Shown here: positions 25,994-35,443 of the stretch, piece by piece
How the letters are laid out: every line of letters starts with the position of its first letter
Position numbering within the stretch: position 1 is the stretch's first letter
Assembly: GCF_023806465.1 (NCBI RefSeq)
Contig: NZ_JAMSLS010000003.1
Coordinates: forward strand, 186,001-250,000
Source of the DNA: Thermomicrobium sp. CFH 73360
GTDB lineage: Bacteria > Chloroflexota > Chloroflexia > Thermomicrobiales > Thermomicrobiaceae
Direction: 5' to 3'
DNA: 64,000 bases
Notes under the pieces: model-generated
Databases searched by the model: none
The model's input: only the letters and a program-made list of their open reading frames with translations
What the model was told of the DNA's origin: nothing
Position numbers and translations under genes: made by a program

Positions 25994-26833
25994 TCAGGCT
26001 GTCGGAGGACGTACCTTTCGGAGTCGGGCGAGGATGATTGCCCTCACCGCGGCTGACCATTCACGCGGGAGGTGCCCCGGGTTACCCCGCTGCGAGCGGA
26101 AGTGCCTGGCTGCGATGGCACCCGCGAGCGAGGACCAGAGGGCCAGGGCGAGCAGCGTCTTTCGCTCAGTGTGCTATCAGGGCTGCGCGATTCAGGCGTC
26201 GCGAAACAGGGTGACCAAGAGGCTAGGAGGCAGCTTTACAGGGGGGTCACCAAGGCGAGCGGGCAGGAGTTCACGTGGCCGCATCGTACCAGTGAGGAAC
26301 AAGGTGAAATAGCTCACGACCAGTGCGATGACCAGCGCGGTGCGCGCGGTCGGGACAAGCGCAGTGATGGCGAAGCCGAGGGCGGAAAAGGGAAGGGAGG
26401 CGAGGAGTAGGGCGACCAGTGCACTGCTGAGGAAGGAGCCGGGGAAGCAGAGACCATCAAAAAGTTTTGCGAGAAGGAGGAGCGTGAGGATGTCCACGCT
26501 GACCAGGGGCCGAAGGCGACGCGTGGTACTGAGGACAGCTCCTGAGGATACCGGCGTGACCGTGAGGCGACGGAGGGCGCCGCGTGCTCAGTAGGCAGCG
26601 ATAGTGATAGGCGAATTGGACAGGGCGAGCGTGGTGGTGATCAGCGTGATGTAGCTGGGAGTGGAAAGATCGATGGTGCCGAGACGGCTGGATTGAGGAG
26701 GCGCACCGTCGTCGAAGATGCTCCCGCAAATCAAAACGAGCAACGGTGGGAAAACAAGGGTAAAGAAGGCGGCGAATAGCTCACGGAGCTGCAGTAGGAA
26801 TTCTCGCCAGGTGAGGCAAACCAGGCTACGCAT
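25994..26833 (-). pseudogene. ABC-2 type permease gene with four in-frame stop codons
   Basis: From ATG at 26833 one frame runs 280 codons to the stop at 25996-25994, matching the normal length of an ABC-2 drug/daunorubicin-type permease. Familiar parts are all in that frame: LTWREFLLQLRELFAAFFTL, ARGALRRLTVTPVSSGAV, FLSSALVALLLASLPFSALG and the last membrane helix LLALALWSSLAGAIAARHFR. The frame is broken by TGA at 26590-26588, TGA at 26194-26192, TGA at 26179-26177 and TAG at 26176-26174, with no frameshift. The gene starts 3 bases after the ABC ATPase and was surely its partner. TAG among the stops argues against UGA recoding. Confidence 0.85.
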
Positions 26834-26836
26834 GAC

Positions 26837-27760
26837 TCACTGTTCCGGTCGTGACAGTGCGGACCCAGTGAGGACAAGGTAGGCATCTTCCAGTCGACCG
26901 CTCGAAACCCGAAGTTCCCGCAATGGGATGCCGTGTTGGACGAGGGCTTGGACGACAGCAGCGACGACCCGATCGTCGTCGGCGCGGACGAGGAGTGTTT
27001 GATCGAGGATCTCGACACTGCGAACGCCAGGAAGCTGGCCGAGCGGTGGCAAGGGAGTGCCGTCCGGGATACGCAGGGCGATGCGCAGGCCACCGACGAC
27101 GCGGGCGATGAGGCGCGATGGAGTATCAAGGGCGACAATTCGCCCCTGGTGGACGACGGCGATGCGGTCACAGAGTTCCTCGGCCTCTTCCATAAGGTGG
27201 GTGCTGAGGAGGATAGTCTTGCCACGGGCGCGGACAAAGCGAATGAGATCCCAGACAGTGCGACGAGCGTGGGGATCGAGCCCAGTGGTGAGCTCATCAA
27301 GGAAGAGGAGACGCGGATCATGGACGAGGGCGAGGGCGAGAAAAAGGCGCTGCTTTTGACCGCCGCTAAGGGCCGCGAAGGGGGTGTGTACCTGGTCGAT
27401 CAGTCCAAGCTGCGCCAGGAGCTGGTATGGATCGAGGGAATTGGGATAGAGGGCGGCAAAAAGAGAGATAGCCTCGCCCACTCGGAGCCGGTCGGGAAGT
27501 GCGCTCTCCTGCAGCTGGACACCGATGTCAGCCGCGAGGCGGCGGCGCTGCCGCCAGGGGTCCAGACCGAAGACGCGAACGGTGCCGGCATCGGGCCGAC
27601 GGAGTCCCTCCAGGCACTCGATGGTGGTAGTTTTGCCGGCACCGTTGGGACCGACAATACCGAAGATTTCACCTTCCTCGACTGTGAAACTCACGTTGTC
27701 GACGGCGACAACTGAGCCATAGGTCTTGCGGAGTTCGCTGACCTCGATGATGACACTCAT
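26837..27760 (-). CDS. ABC transporter ATP-binding protein (ABC-2/drug-export type)
   Basis: A 307-residue ATPase with Walker A GPNGAGKTT (37-45), signature LSGGQKQR (131-138), Walker B LLFLDE (151-156) followed by LTTGLDP, and the H-loop STHLMEEAEEL (His 187). The C-terminal 80 residues form the extra domain seen in DrrA/CcmA-like ATPases that pair with ABC-2 permeases. It should power export of a lipid, drug or polysaccharide precursor. The gene is intact, but its permease downstream is broken, so it is either orphaned or serves a permease elsewhere. GAGGAGGGAG precedes the ATG at 27760. Confidence 0.93.
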   Translation of the reverse strand: MSVIIEVSELRKTYGSVVAVDNVSFTVEEGEIFGIVGPNGAGKTTTIECLEGLRRPDAGTVRVFGLDPWRQRRRLAADIGVQLQESALPDRLRVGEAISLFAALYPNSLDPYQLLAQLGLIDQVHTPFAALSGGQKQRLFLALALVHDPRLLFLDELTTGLDPHARRTVWDLIRFVRARGKTILLSTHLMEEAEELCDRIAVVHQGRIVALDTPSRLIARVVGGLRIALRIPDGTPLPPLGQLPGVRSVEILDQTLLVRADDDRVVAAVVQALVQHGIPLRELRVSSGRLEDAYLVLTGSALSRPEQ

Positions 27761-29031
27761 GCGCTCCCTCCTCTGGTATCGGTCGTGTCCTGATGGCCAT
27801 TGGTCTCCGTCACCCTGTGCGCGTGGTAGAGGTTCTGGGGGAGCCACTGGCCGGAGAAGATCCATTCCGAGGCGGTGCAATGGTCGGTCATGGCAAGACG
27901 GCCAAAGGTGGTCAGCGGGACATCGGCGCGGGGTTTGCGGTCGGTGAACATCCTGCAAACCATGATGGAGCCGGTCTCCTCCAACCTTGCCCAGTCTGTG
28001 GGAAAGGTTTCTTGAGCCTGTGCGAGACGCGTGCGATGGTTGGTGAAGACGACCTCAGAACTCAGGGGAAGCACAGCGGGTGTGGCCTTACAACGCAAGC
28101 AAGTGGGTAGAGGGATGAGTCCGCTGGGCGTCATACTCTGAACTCCGCCAAAACCCAGGTCTGTTGGCGACGAGTGTACCGCCACCGCGACGACCTCTTC
28201 GGAGTGTGATGCCGTACGGGCCTCTGAGCATGTGAGGGCCCTACCGCGGTGATCGAGAGACCGATGGTTACGGGCGCTGGTGTGAGCCACATGCCCACCA
28301 GGGCATCGGTCGCCAGAAAGGCGATGACGAGGACGAAACTGGCACGGGTGAGGTCCTGCCAGGGAGCTCCAGAAGGGGACATAGCCAGCTGCAGCGACCC
28401 AGAAAAGATCAAGCCGTCGCCCAAACGGTCCGTGGACTCACTGGGGGTCGAGAAGATGGGGGCCGAAAGGCACTACTGTACTGAGCACGAGGAGTCGAAG
28501 CCACGGGGAGTGAGCAACTCTGGTTGACCCCCAGGTGTGCCGAGGAAACCGATTCGCCAAACGATCCTCCGAAATGGAGCGGAAGTGCGGGTTTCCTGCG
28601 GACGGTGGAGCAACGACTGGCGCGAGCAGTGGCGGCGATCGTGTTGAGGGAGAGAGCAACATCTTGTGGTTGCTGGTTTGTGTCTTCACTCTTCTTGTTG
28701 GTTCTTCGGACGCATACTTTATGCTCTCGGGTATGCTCCGGTCAGGTAATCGTTCCACATGGGCTTGCAGTGCGAGCCGACCAGAAAGCAACTGCCGTGG
28801 ACTGGTGGAACGTGTTGCCGTGGGGCGAAGCACGCGATGCAGAGAAACTCGGAACCCAGAGAGGTGCGGTTCCTCGGTTGGAATGTGGGCGCTGCACGGT
28901 AGCGCGTTGCGGGGCGAAACAGATTTGGGAACTTGCCCGGGGGTATTCGGGGCAGGGACGAAGGCTGAAGGGACGGCTGAGTGCTTCAGCAGATGAGTAT
29001 CAATGGTATTCTTGAGTGCGGAGGGGCCGGA
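27761..29031. other. Long stretch without a supportable gene
   Basis: On the minus strand an open frame (28290-27757) ends in TGA overlapping the ATPase ATG (ATGA). Its part from about 28130 on (with LPTCLRCKATPAVLPL and ETFPTDWARLEETG) could be a real but unknown upstream gene or a remnant. A hydrophobic minus-strand piece (ASFVLVIAFLATDALVGMWL, about 28270-28350) suggests a decayed membrane protein. Neither reaches the standard for a gene call. Confidence 0.35.
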
Positions 29032-29958
29032 ATGCCTTTCACGATCGAGGATTTTGAGGATCTGCTACGTCTTTTGGAACTCCACCCGGAGTGGCGGGGA
29101 CAGCTCCGGCGCTTGCTGCTGACAGAAGAGTTGTTGACTGTGCCTGAGCGCCTGTCTCGGCTGGAACAGTTCTTGGTGGAGCGAGCGCGTCAAGACGATG
29201 AGCGGGGGGCCCAACTCGGTGCCCTCATCGAGGCAGTGCGCGATAACTCGCGCCAGATACGGGAACTGCGGGCGACGGTTGCGGAGCACAGTCGGCAGAT
29301 TCAGGAGTTGCGGGAGATTGTTGCGGCGCACACGGAGCAGATACGGGAACTGCGGGAGACGGTTGCGGAGCATAGTCGGCAGATTCATGAGCTGCGGGAA
29401 ACGGTCACCGAGCACACACGGCAGCTCCGGGAGCTGACCCAGCAGGTACAGGCGCTGACGAGAACGGTCCAGATTCTGGCTGACCGATTGGACAAAGTGG
29501 CGGAACGCGGTGATCGGACATTGGGGATGGTTCTTGAACTTCGGGCTGAGCAGCGACTTAGTTCCTGGCTTGGGCGGCTGATGCGAGGATTGCGCGTGCG
29601 ACCGCCCGGACAATGGGACCGTGACCTGGTGCAGGTGGTGGGACGAGATGCGTTCGACCGCTTGCTGGATGCCGACCTCATCGGGCGCGGGCGACTGAAT
29701 GGTGACGAAGAAGGCCGAGTCTGGATCGTCGTCGAAGTTTCGTACGTCATCGATGATCGGGATGTTGAGCGGGCCTGGCAGTGGGCGCGACTGATGCAGG
29801 GTGCAGGGTTGAAGGTGATCCCAGTCGTGCTCGGGGCAGCAGTCGCCGCGGAGGCGCGCGAACAAGCGCTCCGTGCGGGTGTCTTGATTGTGGAGGCGGA
29901 CCTCCAGACGGTGCGTACCGAAGGGTGGGAGCAGGCTCGTACCCGCTGGGTCGTGTGA
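29032..29958 (+). CDS. Coiled-coil protein with PD-(D/E)XK nuclease-like C-terminus (DUF3782-like)
   Basis: A 308-residue protein. Residues about 30-165 form a long coiled coil including four 14-residue repeats of the type TVAEHSRQIxELRE (42 bases each). Residues about 185-308 look like the nuclease-fold domain found in similar archaeal, cyanobacterial and Chloroflexota proteins: VQVVGRDAFDRLLDADLIG, then VWIVVEVSYVIDDRDVERA, with the Glu of an ExS/ExK-type motif, then GLKVIPVVLG. A Ser replaces the usual Lys (EVS), so catalysis is doubtful. GGAGG lies 7 bases before the ATG. The family is often multi-copy and of unknown role; DNA binding or structural roles are possible. Confidence 0.85.
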   Translation: MPFTIEDFEDLLRLLELHPEWRGQLRRLLLTEELLTVPERLSRLEQFLVERARQDDERGAQLGALIEAVRDNSRQIRELRATVAEHSRQIQELREIVAAHTEQIRELRETVAEHSRQIHELRETVTEHTRQLRELTQQVQALTRTVQILADRLDKVAERGDRTLGMVLELRAEQRLSSWLGRLMRGLRVRPPGQWDRDLVQVVGRDAFDRLLDADLIGRGRLNGDEEGRVWIVVEVSYVIDDRDVERAWQWARLMQGAGLKVIPVVLGAAVAAEAREQALRAGVLIVEADLQTVRTEGWEQARTRWVV

Positions 29959-30630
29959 GGCGCTCTTCCTCTCGGCTATGGATTTTCCCCTAAAACTGCG
30001 ATGAATGAGCGAACTGGCTTGCTCCCGAATCCGGGCAGTGGTCCTTGCCGAAGACAGGAGATTGCCAAGGGGGTGACCCTCCTGGCCTACTGGACCTGGA
30101 TCAGTGTTCCTGTTGAATGCAGCAGATTGCCGCGGTGGGCGTTTGGGAGTGTTTTCCCTCCATCACGCGAAGGAGTCCACAGCAGTGCTACATAGGGACG
30201 GCTGACGCCTGCGGTCGGGAATTTCGGTTGCCAAAGGGTAGGGGACCCCGACCGGGCTCAGTCGGTGTATCACGCCATGCGAGGTCGCAGGCCAACGGGG
30301 TAGGAAGTCCGCGTCTCCAGGTGGCGGGCTGGGTGCTGTTATGTAGAAACGGCAGTGCGGTTTGTGTTGGAGCCTTGTTTTTCGTGTTGCGTAGCCGCGG
30401 AACGTCTCTTGACACGAGCCGTGCCGTCGGGTTCTGCAACCGCTCATTGGTGGTTGTGCTTGACCGTATGGGATCAGTCTGTGGGGCCGTCCAGAAGTGA
30501 CCAGCCGGAATAGACGGCATGGCAGGGGTTGTCTTGAGGCGAGACGGCGCGTGACGATGCTGTTCGCGTGTACGAGCGGCGTTAGAATGGGGGCAAAGGA
30601 AAGGTATGAGGCACGTAAGGGAGACACACG
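29959..30630. other. Intergenic, no gene seen
   Basis: About 670 bases with only short, motif-free frames. TAGAAT near 30585, 45 bases before the citrate synthase gene, could be its -10, but I see no matching -35. Confidence 0.4.
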
Positions 30631-31752
30631 ATGGGTGCGATAGAGTACCGCCCTGGGCTCGAGGGGATCATTGCCACTGAAACCAGTATCTCCTATCTAG
30701 ATGTCGATCACGAGGAAATCGTCGTTCGCGGCTACAACCTCCTGGACCTGGCTCGTCAGCGCACGTACGTTGATGTGGTTGGTCTTTTGGTGCAGGGTGC
30801 CCTGCCGGACGAGAGGGGACGAGCTGAGCTCGAGCATCAGTTGCTGGCTGCTGCTGACGTTCCAGCGGAACTCTGGCAAATGCTCCGTCTTCTCCCGCGG
30901 CAGATGGACGCTATGGATCGGTTGCGGACGGCGATTTCTGCGCTTGGCGGCTGGGATCAGGCGGCGAACTCGGCTGATCCGGAACAGGACCGTGCCAGCG
31001 GGTTACGCGTCATTGCGCAGTCAGCGACGATTGTGGCGAACCTGATTCGAGTGGCTGAGGGGAAGGAGCCACTGCTGCCCGACCAGCGGCGCTCCTATCC
31101 GGAGAACTTCCTCTGGATGATCACTGGTCGCGAGCCAAGTGCGGCTGAGGTGCGGGCGTTTGATCAGACGCTGATTGCGTATAGCGAGCATGAGCTCCCC
31201 AACTCAACGTTTGCGGCGCGGGTTATTGCGTCGACGCTCGCTGACCTGTATGGGGCACTGACTGGGGCGGTTGCTTCACTCAAGGGGCCGTTGCACGGTG
31301 GGGCGAACGAAGCGGTGATGGAGATGTTATTGGAAGCGGGCGATGAGGAGGGTCTGGAGCGGTTGATTCGTGCCAAGCTGGCCCGCAAGGAACGGATCAT
31401 GGGCTTTGGGCACCGGGTCTATATGCGGCGGATGGATCCGCGGGCGCAGCTGCTGAAAGAGACATTGGCCCAACTGGTTGCCGAGCGGGGTGATCCGGAA
31501 GGGGAGAAGTTACTCCGGATGTGCCAGCGTGGTGAAGATGTGATGCGGAGTGAGAAGGGGCTGTTCCCGAACCTTGATTACTACGCTGCCCCAGTGTACT
31601 GGGTACTCGGTATCCCGATTGATCTCTATACACCGATCTTCTTCGCCGCACGGACCGCAGGGCTGGTCGCGCATGTGATCGAGCAGCATGCGCATAATCG
31701 TCTCTTCCGGCCCCGGGTGCTCTACACCGGGCCGCGTGGACTCAAGCCATGA
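30631..31752 (+). CDS. Citrate synthase / 2-methylcitrate synthase
   Basis: A 373-residue member of the short citrate synthase family, condensing oxaloacetate with acetyl-CoA or propionyl-CoA. Active-site residues are His 187 in EHELPNST, His 222 in GPLHGGANE, His 261 in GFGHRVY and the catalytic Asp 316 in NLDYYAAPV. Being first in an operon with PrpD and PrpB, it is most likely the methylcitrate synthase (PrpC), though short synthases can use both substrates. AAGGGAG lies 7 bases before the ATG; the next gene starts 38 bases after the stop. Confidence 0.94.
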   Translation: MGAIEYRPGLEGIIATETSISYLDVDHEEIVVRGYNLLDLARQRTYVDVVGLLVQGALPDERGRAELEHQLLAAADVPAELWQMLRLLPRQMDAMDRLRTAISALGGWDQAANSADPEQDRASGLRVIAQSATIVANLIRVAEGKEPLLPDQRRSYPENFLWMITGREPSAAEVRAFDQTLIAYSEHELPNSTFAARVIASTLADLYGALTGAVASLKGPLHGGANEAVMEMLLEAGDEEGLERLIRAKLARKERIMGFGHRVYMRRMDPRAQLLKETLAQLVAERGDPEGEKLLRMCQRGEDVMRSEKGLFPNLDYYAAPVYWVLGIPIDLYTPIFFAARTAGLVAHVIEQHAHNRLFRPRVLYTGPRGLKP

Positions 31753-31790
31753 CGGTGAGTAGTGGGACTATGTGAAGAGGAGGGGCGAGC

Positions 31791-33236
31791 GTGGGCCAAG
31801 GAGGTAACGGCGTGCGTCCAGCGCCGGATGCGGTTCTGGTGGAGCTGGTGCGCTATGTCGTGGAGACAGAGATTACGAGCGAGAAGGCTTACGAGACGGC
31901 GCGGCTCGCTCTGGCGGATTCGCTGGCCTGCGCTTGTGAGGCATTGACGCACCCGGACTGTACCGAACTCATCGGCCCTGTTGTAGCGGGTATGCAGGTG
32001 CCACAGGGAGTGAAGGTTCCGGGAACTGATCTGGTCCTGGATCCAGTCCAAGGGGCGTTTGCCATCAGTGCGCTCATCCGCTGGCTGGACTACAACGACA
32101 CCTGGCTGGCCAAGGAGTGGGGGCACCCTTCGGATAATTTTGGCGCGATTCTTGCCGTGGCTGACTTTGTCAGCCGGCAGCGGCGGGCACGTGGCGAGGA
32201 GCCGTATCGGGTCCGTGACGTCCTGACGGCAGCGATCAAGGCCTATGAGATTCAGGGCGTTCTTGCGCTCGAGAACAGCCTGAATCGCGTTGGGTTCGAC
32301 CATGTGCAGTTTGTCAAGGTGGCGTCAGCGGCAGTGGCGGCTGCGCTGTGGGGCGGTGGGTTCGACGAGGTACTCAGCGCGGTGTCGAACGCCTGGATCG
32401 ATGGGCCGGCCTTGCGCACGTACCGGCATTTCCCCAACACCGGGCCGCGCAAGTCATGGGCGGCAGCTGACGCAACGAGTCGGGCGGTACGTCTGGCGTG
32501 GTTGGCGCTGCGTGGAGAGCCTGGATATCCGACGGCACTCAGTGCGCCGCAGTGGGGATTCCAGGACGTGGTGCTGCGTGGGCAGCCGGTTGTCTTAGCA
32601 CGGCCGTTGGGGAGCTACGTGATGGAACACGTGCTGTTTAAGATCGCTTTCCCGGCGGAGTTCCACGGGCAAACGGCCGTCGAGGCAGCACTGCGACTCC
32701 ACCCCGAGGTGCGTGAACGGTGGGAGGAGATTGAGGAAATCGTTCTTGAGACTCAGGAGTCAGCGAAGCGGATTATCGATAAGCCGGGTCCCTTTGCGAA
32801 TCCGGCAGATCGCGACCACTCGCTGCAGTATATGACGGCCGTCGCGCTGCTGTATGGCGAATTGCGCTATGAGCACTATTTGGAACCGGTGGCCTCCGAT
32901 CCGCGCATTCCGGCACTCATTGCCAAGATGCGCGTGGTGGAGCGCCCGGAGTTCAGTCGCGACTACTTGGATCCGGAAAAGCGGTCGATCGCCAATGCGG
33001 TACAGGTGAAATTCCGCGACGGGAGCCAAACGGAGCGGGTGGTGGTCGAGTATCCGATGGGGCATCCGCGGCGTCGGGCGGAGGGATTGCCGCTTCTGCG
33101 CCAGAAGCTTGCCCGGGCGCTGCGGCTGGTCTATCCGGAGCGACGTGCCGAGAGGCTTGAGGCTCTGCTCCTGGATGATCCGACTCTGCCAGATTGGGCG
33201 ATTGACCGCTTCATGGACGTGCTGCACCGGGGGTAA
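31791..33236 (+). CDS. prpD: 2-methylcitrate dehydratase (MmgE/PrpD family)
   Basis: A 481-residue MmgE/PrpD protein that dehydrates 2-methylcitrate in propionate degradation. Typical blocks are RLALADSLACACEAL, AFAISALIRWLDYNDTWL, EWGHPSDNFGAILAVADF, LSAVSNAWIDG and RTYRHFPNTGPRKSWAAADA. It belongs to the iron-sulfur-independent type. The GTG start has GAGGAGGGG 5 bases upstream. It is followed by prpB after only 4 bases, so it sits in one operon with both neighbours. Confidence 0.95.
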   Translation: MGQGGNGVRPAPDAVLVELVRYVVETEITSEKAYETARLALADSLACACEALTHPDCTELIGPVVAGMQVPQGVKVPGTDLVLDPVQGAFAISALIRWLDYNDTWLAKEWGHPSDNFGAILAVADFVSRQRRARGEEPYRVRDVLTAAIKAYEIQGVLALENSLNRVGFDHVQFVKVASAAVAAALWGGGFDEVLSAVSNAWIDGPALRTYRHFPNTGPRKSWAAADATSRAVRLAWLALRGEPGYPTALSAPQWGFQDVVLRGQPVVLARPLGSYVMEHVLFKIAFPAEFHGQTAVEAALRLHPEVRERWEEIEEIVLETQESAKRIIDKPGPFANPADRDHSLQYMTAVALLYGELRYEHYLEPVASDPRIPALIAKMRVVERPEFSRDYLDPEKRSIANAVQVKFRDGSQTERVVVEYPMGHPRRRAEGLPLLRQKLARALRLVYPERRAERLEALLLDDPTLPDWAIDRFMDVLHRG

Positions 33237-33240
33237 AACG

Positions 33241-34152
33241 ATGAGTTGGCTCACCGCGCAACCGCGGTCTCAGGCGGAGCAGGCGCAGACATTCCGTGCG
33301 TGCGTGGCTGCTGGGCTGGTGGTGCTCCCTGGGGTGTGGGATGGACTTTCGGCGCTGCTGGCGCGGGCCGCGGGTTTCCGGGCCGTGTATCTCTCGGGGG
33401 CGGCATACACGGCGAGTCGAGGGCTCCCCGATCTGGGAATTGTTGGTCTGGAGGAGGTGGTTGAGCGGGCGCGAGAGATTGTGCGGGTCAGCGAGCTCCC
33501 GCTGATCGTGGATATCGACACGGGGTATGGGGGTGTGCTCAATGCGGCCCGTGCTGCGCGGGAGCTGGCTGAGGCGCGGGTCGCGGGTGTGCAGATTGAG
33601 GACCAGCAGCAGCCGAAGAAGTGTGGACACCTTTCAGCGAAGCTGCTGGCACCTCCGGAGGAGCTCGAGCAAAAAGTGCGGGCGATCAAACAGGTGGCAC
33701 CGGACCTGTATGTCATTGCGCGGACCGATGCGTATGAGCGGGAGGGGATTGAGGGGGTCGTGGCGCGGGCACGGCGATATCTTGCGGCTGGTGCCGATGC
33801 GATTTTCCCGGAGGCGCTGCCGAGTGAGGAGGCGTTTCGGGCGGTGGCCGCGGCGCTGCCTGGTGTGACGCTGCTCGCGAACTTAACGGAATTTGGGAAG
33901 ACACCAGCCTTTTCGGCGGCAGAGGTGGGCGCGTGGGGGTACCGGATTGCGCTGTTCCCGGTTTCAGCATTGCGGGTGGCTGCCAAGGCGATGGAGCGGT
34001 TGTACCGGACCTTGGCCGCGGAGGGGACGACGCGGAGCCTGATAGGCGAGATGCAGACGCGGGCGGAGCTGTACGAGCTCCTCGGCTACTTTGCGTATGA
34101 GGAGTTTGATACCACGTTGGCGAAGTCGACGTTGCCTGAGTGGCAGGGGTAG
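33241..34152 (+). CDS. prpB: 2-methylisocitrate lyase (PEP mutase/ICL family)
   Basis: A 303-residue lyase of the isocitrate lyase/PEP mutase superfamily, splitting 2-methylisocitrate into pyruvate and succinate. Seen are SGAAYTASRGLPDLG (52-66), metal-binding DIDTGYGG (91-98), QIEDQQQPKKCGH with catalytic Cys near 128 (KKCGH in place of KRCGH), and ARTDA. It completes the methylcitrate cycle set with the two preceding genes; the methylisocitrate-forming step would use an aconitase elsewhere. Confidence 0.94.
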   Translation: MSWLTAQPRSQAEQAQTFRACVAAGLVVLPGVWDGLSALLARAAGFRAVYLSGAAYTASRGLPDLGIVGLEEVVERAREIVRVSELPLIVDIDTGYGGVLNAARAARELAEARVAGVQIEDQQQPKKCGHLSAKLLAPPEELEQKVRAIKQVAPDLYVIARTDAYEREGIEGVVARARRYLAAGADAIFPEALPSEEAFRAVAAALPGVTLLANLTEFGKTPAFSAAEVGAWGYRIALFPVSALRVAAKAMERLYRTLAAEGTTRSLIGEMQTRAELYELLGYFAYEEFDTTLAKSTLPEWQG

Positions 34153-35443
34153 GGTCTGCGCCGGGCTGGTCAGGATGCCGTGGGAGTTGCCCATGGCGTG
34201 GGCGTTCTGGGAGGAGCGAGGACTGGACGAGGTGGGGAGTATTGGGGGTGAGGAACTCTTTCGTGATTACCGGCCCGTGCGTATTCCGCATTGAGTTCCA
34301 CGGCCCCTGCGCAACCTTCTCAGGTGCCACGATGGGACTTTGAGAAGGGAACCGAGGTGCGGCGTTTGGAAGTGGGCTATGGAAGTGCTTGGCCCGACCT
34401 GCTGGGTGAAGTCGGCAGTTGACGGATGTACTGCATGCTGTGCGGTTCCCGAGGTGAAAAGATCACTCTGGTGTTCCATGCGACCACAGGAAACAGTTCA
34501 CGGCCTGGTCTGAGATTAGGACGAAAACTCTGAGTATTGCGGAGATACGGGTCATAGTCATAGCTGTGTAGCTCTCGGGGTAAAACGGTCAAGTATCGAC
34601 TGGCTCGAATGGTGCAGTGACAATGAACGGGATCTTCCACGATGCCGCGGTTGTGACGTAGATCCCAAAACTGCCGGTTAGCTCCGTGTCTCATCCTGCG
34701 AAGGTCGACCGAATAGCGTCCTCCAGATTGATGCTCACCACTACGAGAATGTCGGGCACGGGATTTTGTGCTCCCGGGGTGACATGGGGGCAGACCTGAC
34801 TCTGACGCTATGTTTCCCGCTTTTTGTGGCTGACGCAGTTTCCCGTCGCAGTGAAACCTATTGGTCAGTTGTGCAGGTGGTGCTGTGCAGCACGCGTTTG
34901 CTCTATTGATGCTGGTGAGTCCTTCTGTGTCCGAGCGGATGCGTTTTTCGGGGAGCTGCGTTGACTGAGCCAATTCCGTTGCCGGGTGGGAGGCGAGGGT
35001 AGATCTGTCGGTCACAGCAGCGGTTGCTATGACGGACAAGGGTTGCAGGCTCCGCGGCTACGGTGTCGCACGCGTAGTGCGGGCGATGCCGGTGGCGAGG
35101 CTGCCCGAATGGGGTCGTGCAGCGTGAGAAGGAAGAGTGCCCGTGGAGTTGGCAGAAGATAGCAGTCAGGAATGTCGAGGATTTTGGCAATATCTGCCTG
35201 CAGGGGATCCACGAACTGGCTGTGGTCCCGAGGGGTAACAGGATCATGTGTGGTGTGCTCTTCTGGTGGTTCTTAGGGATTCTGTGAAGAATCGTCGTGG
35301 AAAAGGGGTTACTTGACCGCACGTGTTTCGGGGATGAGCTGTGCACTGCCTTTCGTTGTGGACAACACGGGAGGCGAGCTAAAGACTGTCTGAGGATGGT
35401 TAACAAGAGATAGTTTGCTGAGAGCATGCCGTTATCTAATGAT
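34153..35443. other. Gene-free, probably decayed DNA at the left side of the accessory region
   Basis: About 1.3 kb where no frame gives a credible protein; short frames are interrupted every few dozen codons. A piece near 34200-34290 (plus strand, DEVGSIGGEELFRDYRPVRI) looks protein-like but unidentified. Because the next gene is a heavily damaged pseudogene, this tract is probably remains of its neighbours, possibly sugar uptake genes; that is inference. Confidence 0.4.

Noticed and set aside
26588-26590. In-frame TGA as possible selenocysteine or recoded codon
   Set aside because: Three further stops including TAG follow in the same frame, no SECIS-like hairpin was evident, and the family has no Cys/Sec at this site; a decayed gene is simpler.
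27757-28290. 177-codon minus-strand frame ending in an ATGA overlap with the ABC ATPase
   Set aside because: The overlap is suggestive, but the N-terminal part is not protein-like, no family is recognisable and no good start was found; left as a possible remnant.
34377-35039. 220-codon minus-strand frame
   Set aside because: Ser/Arg/His/Pro-rich translation with no motif, in a tract of decayed DNA.
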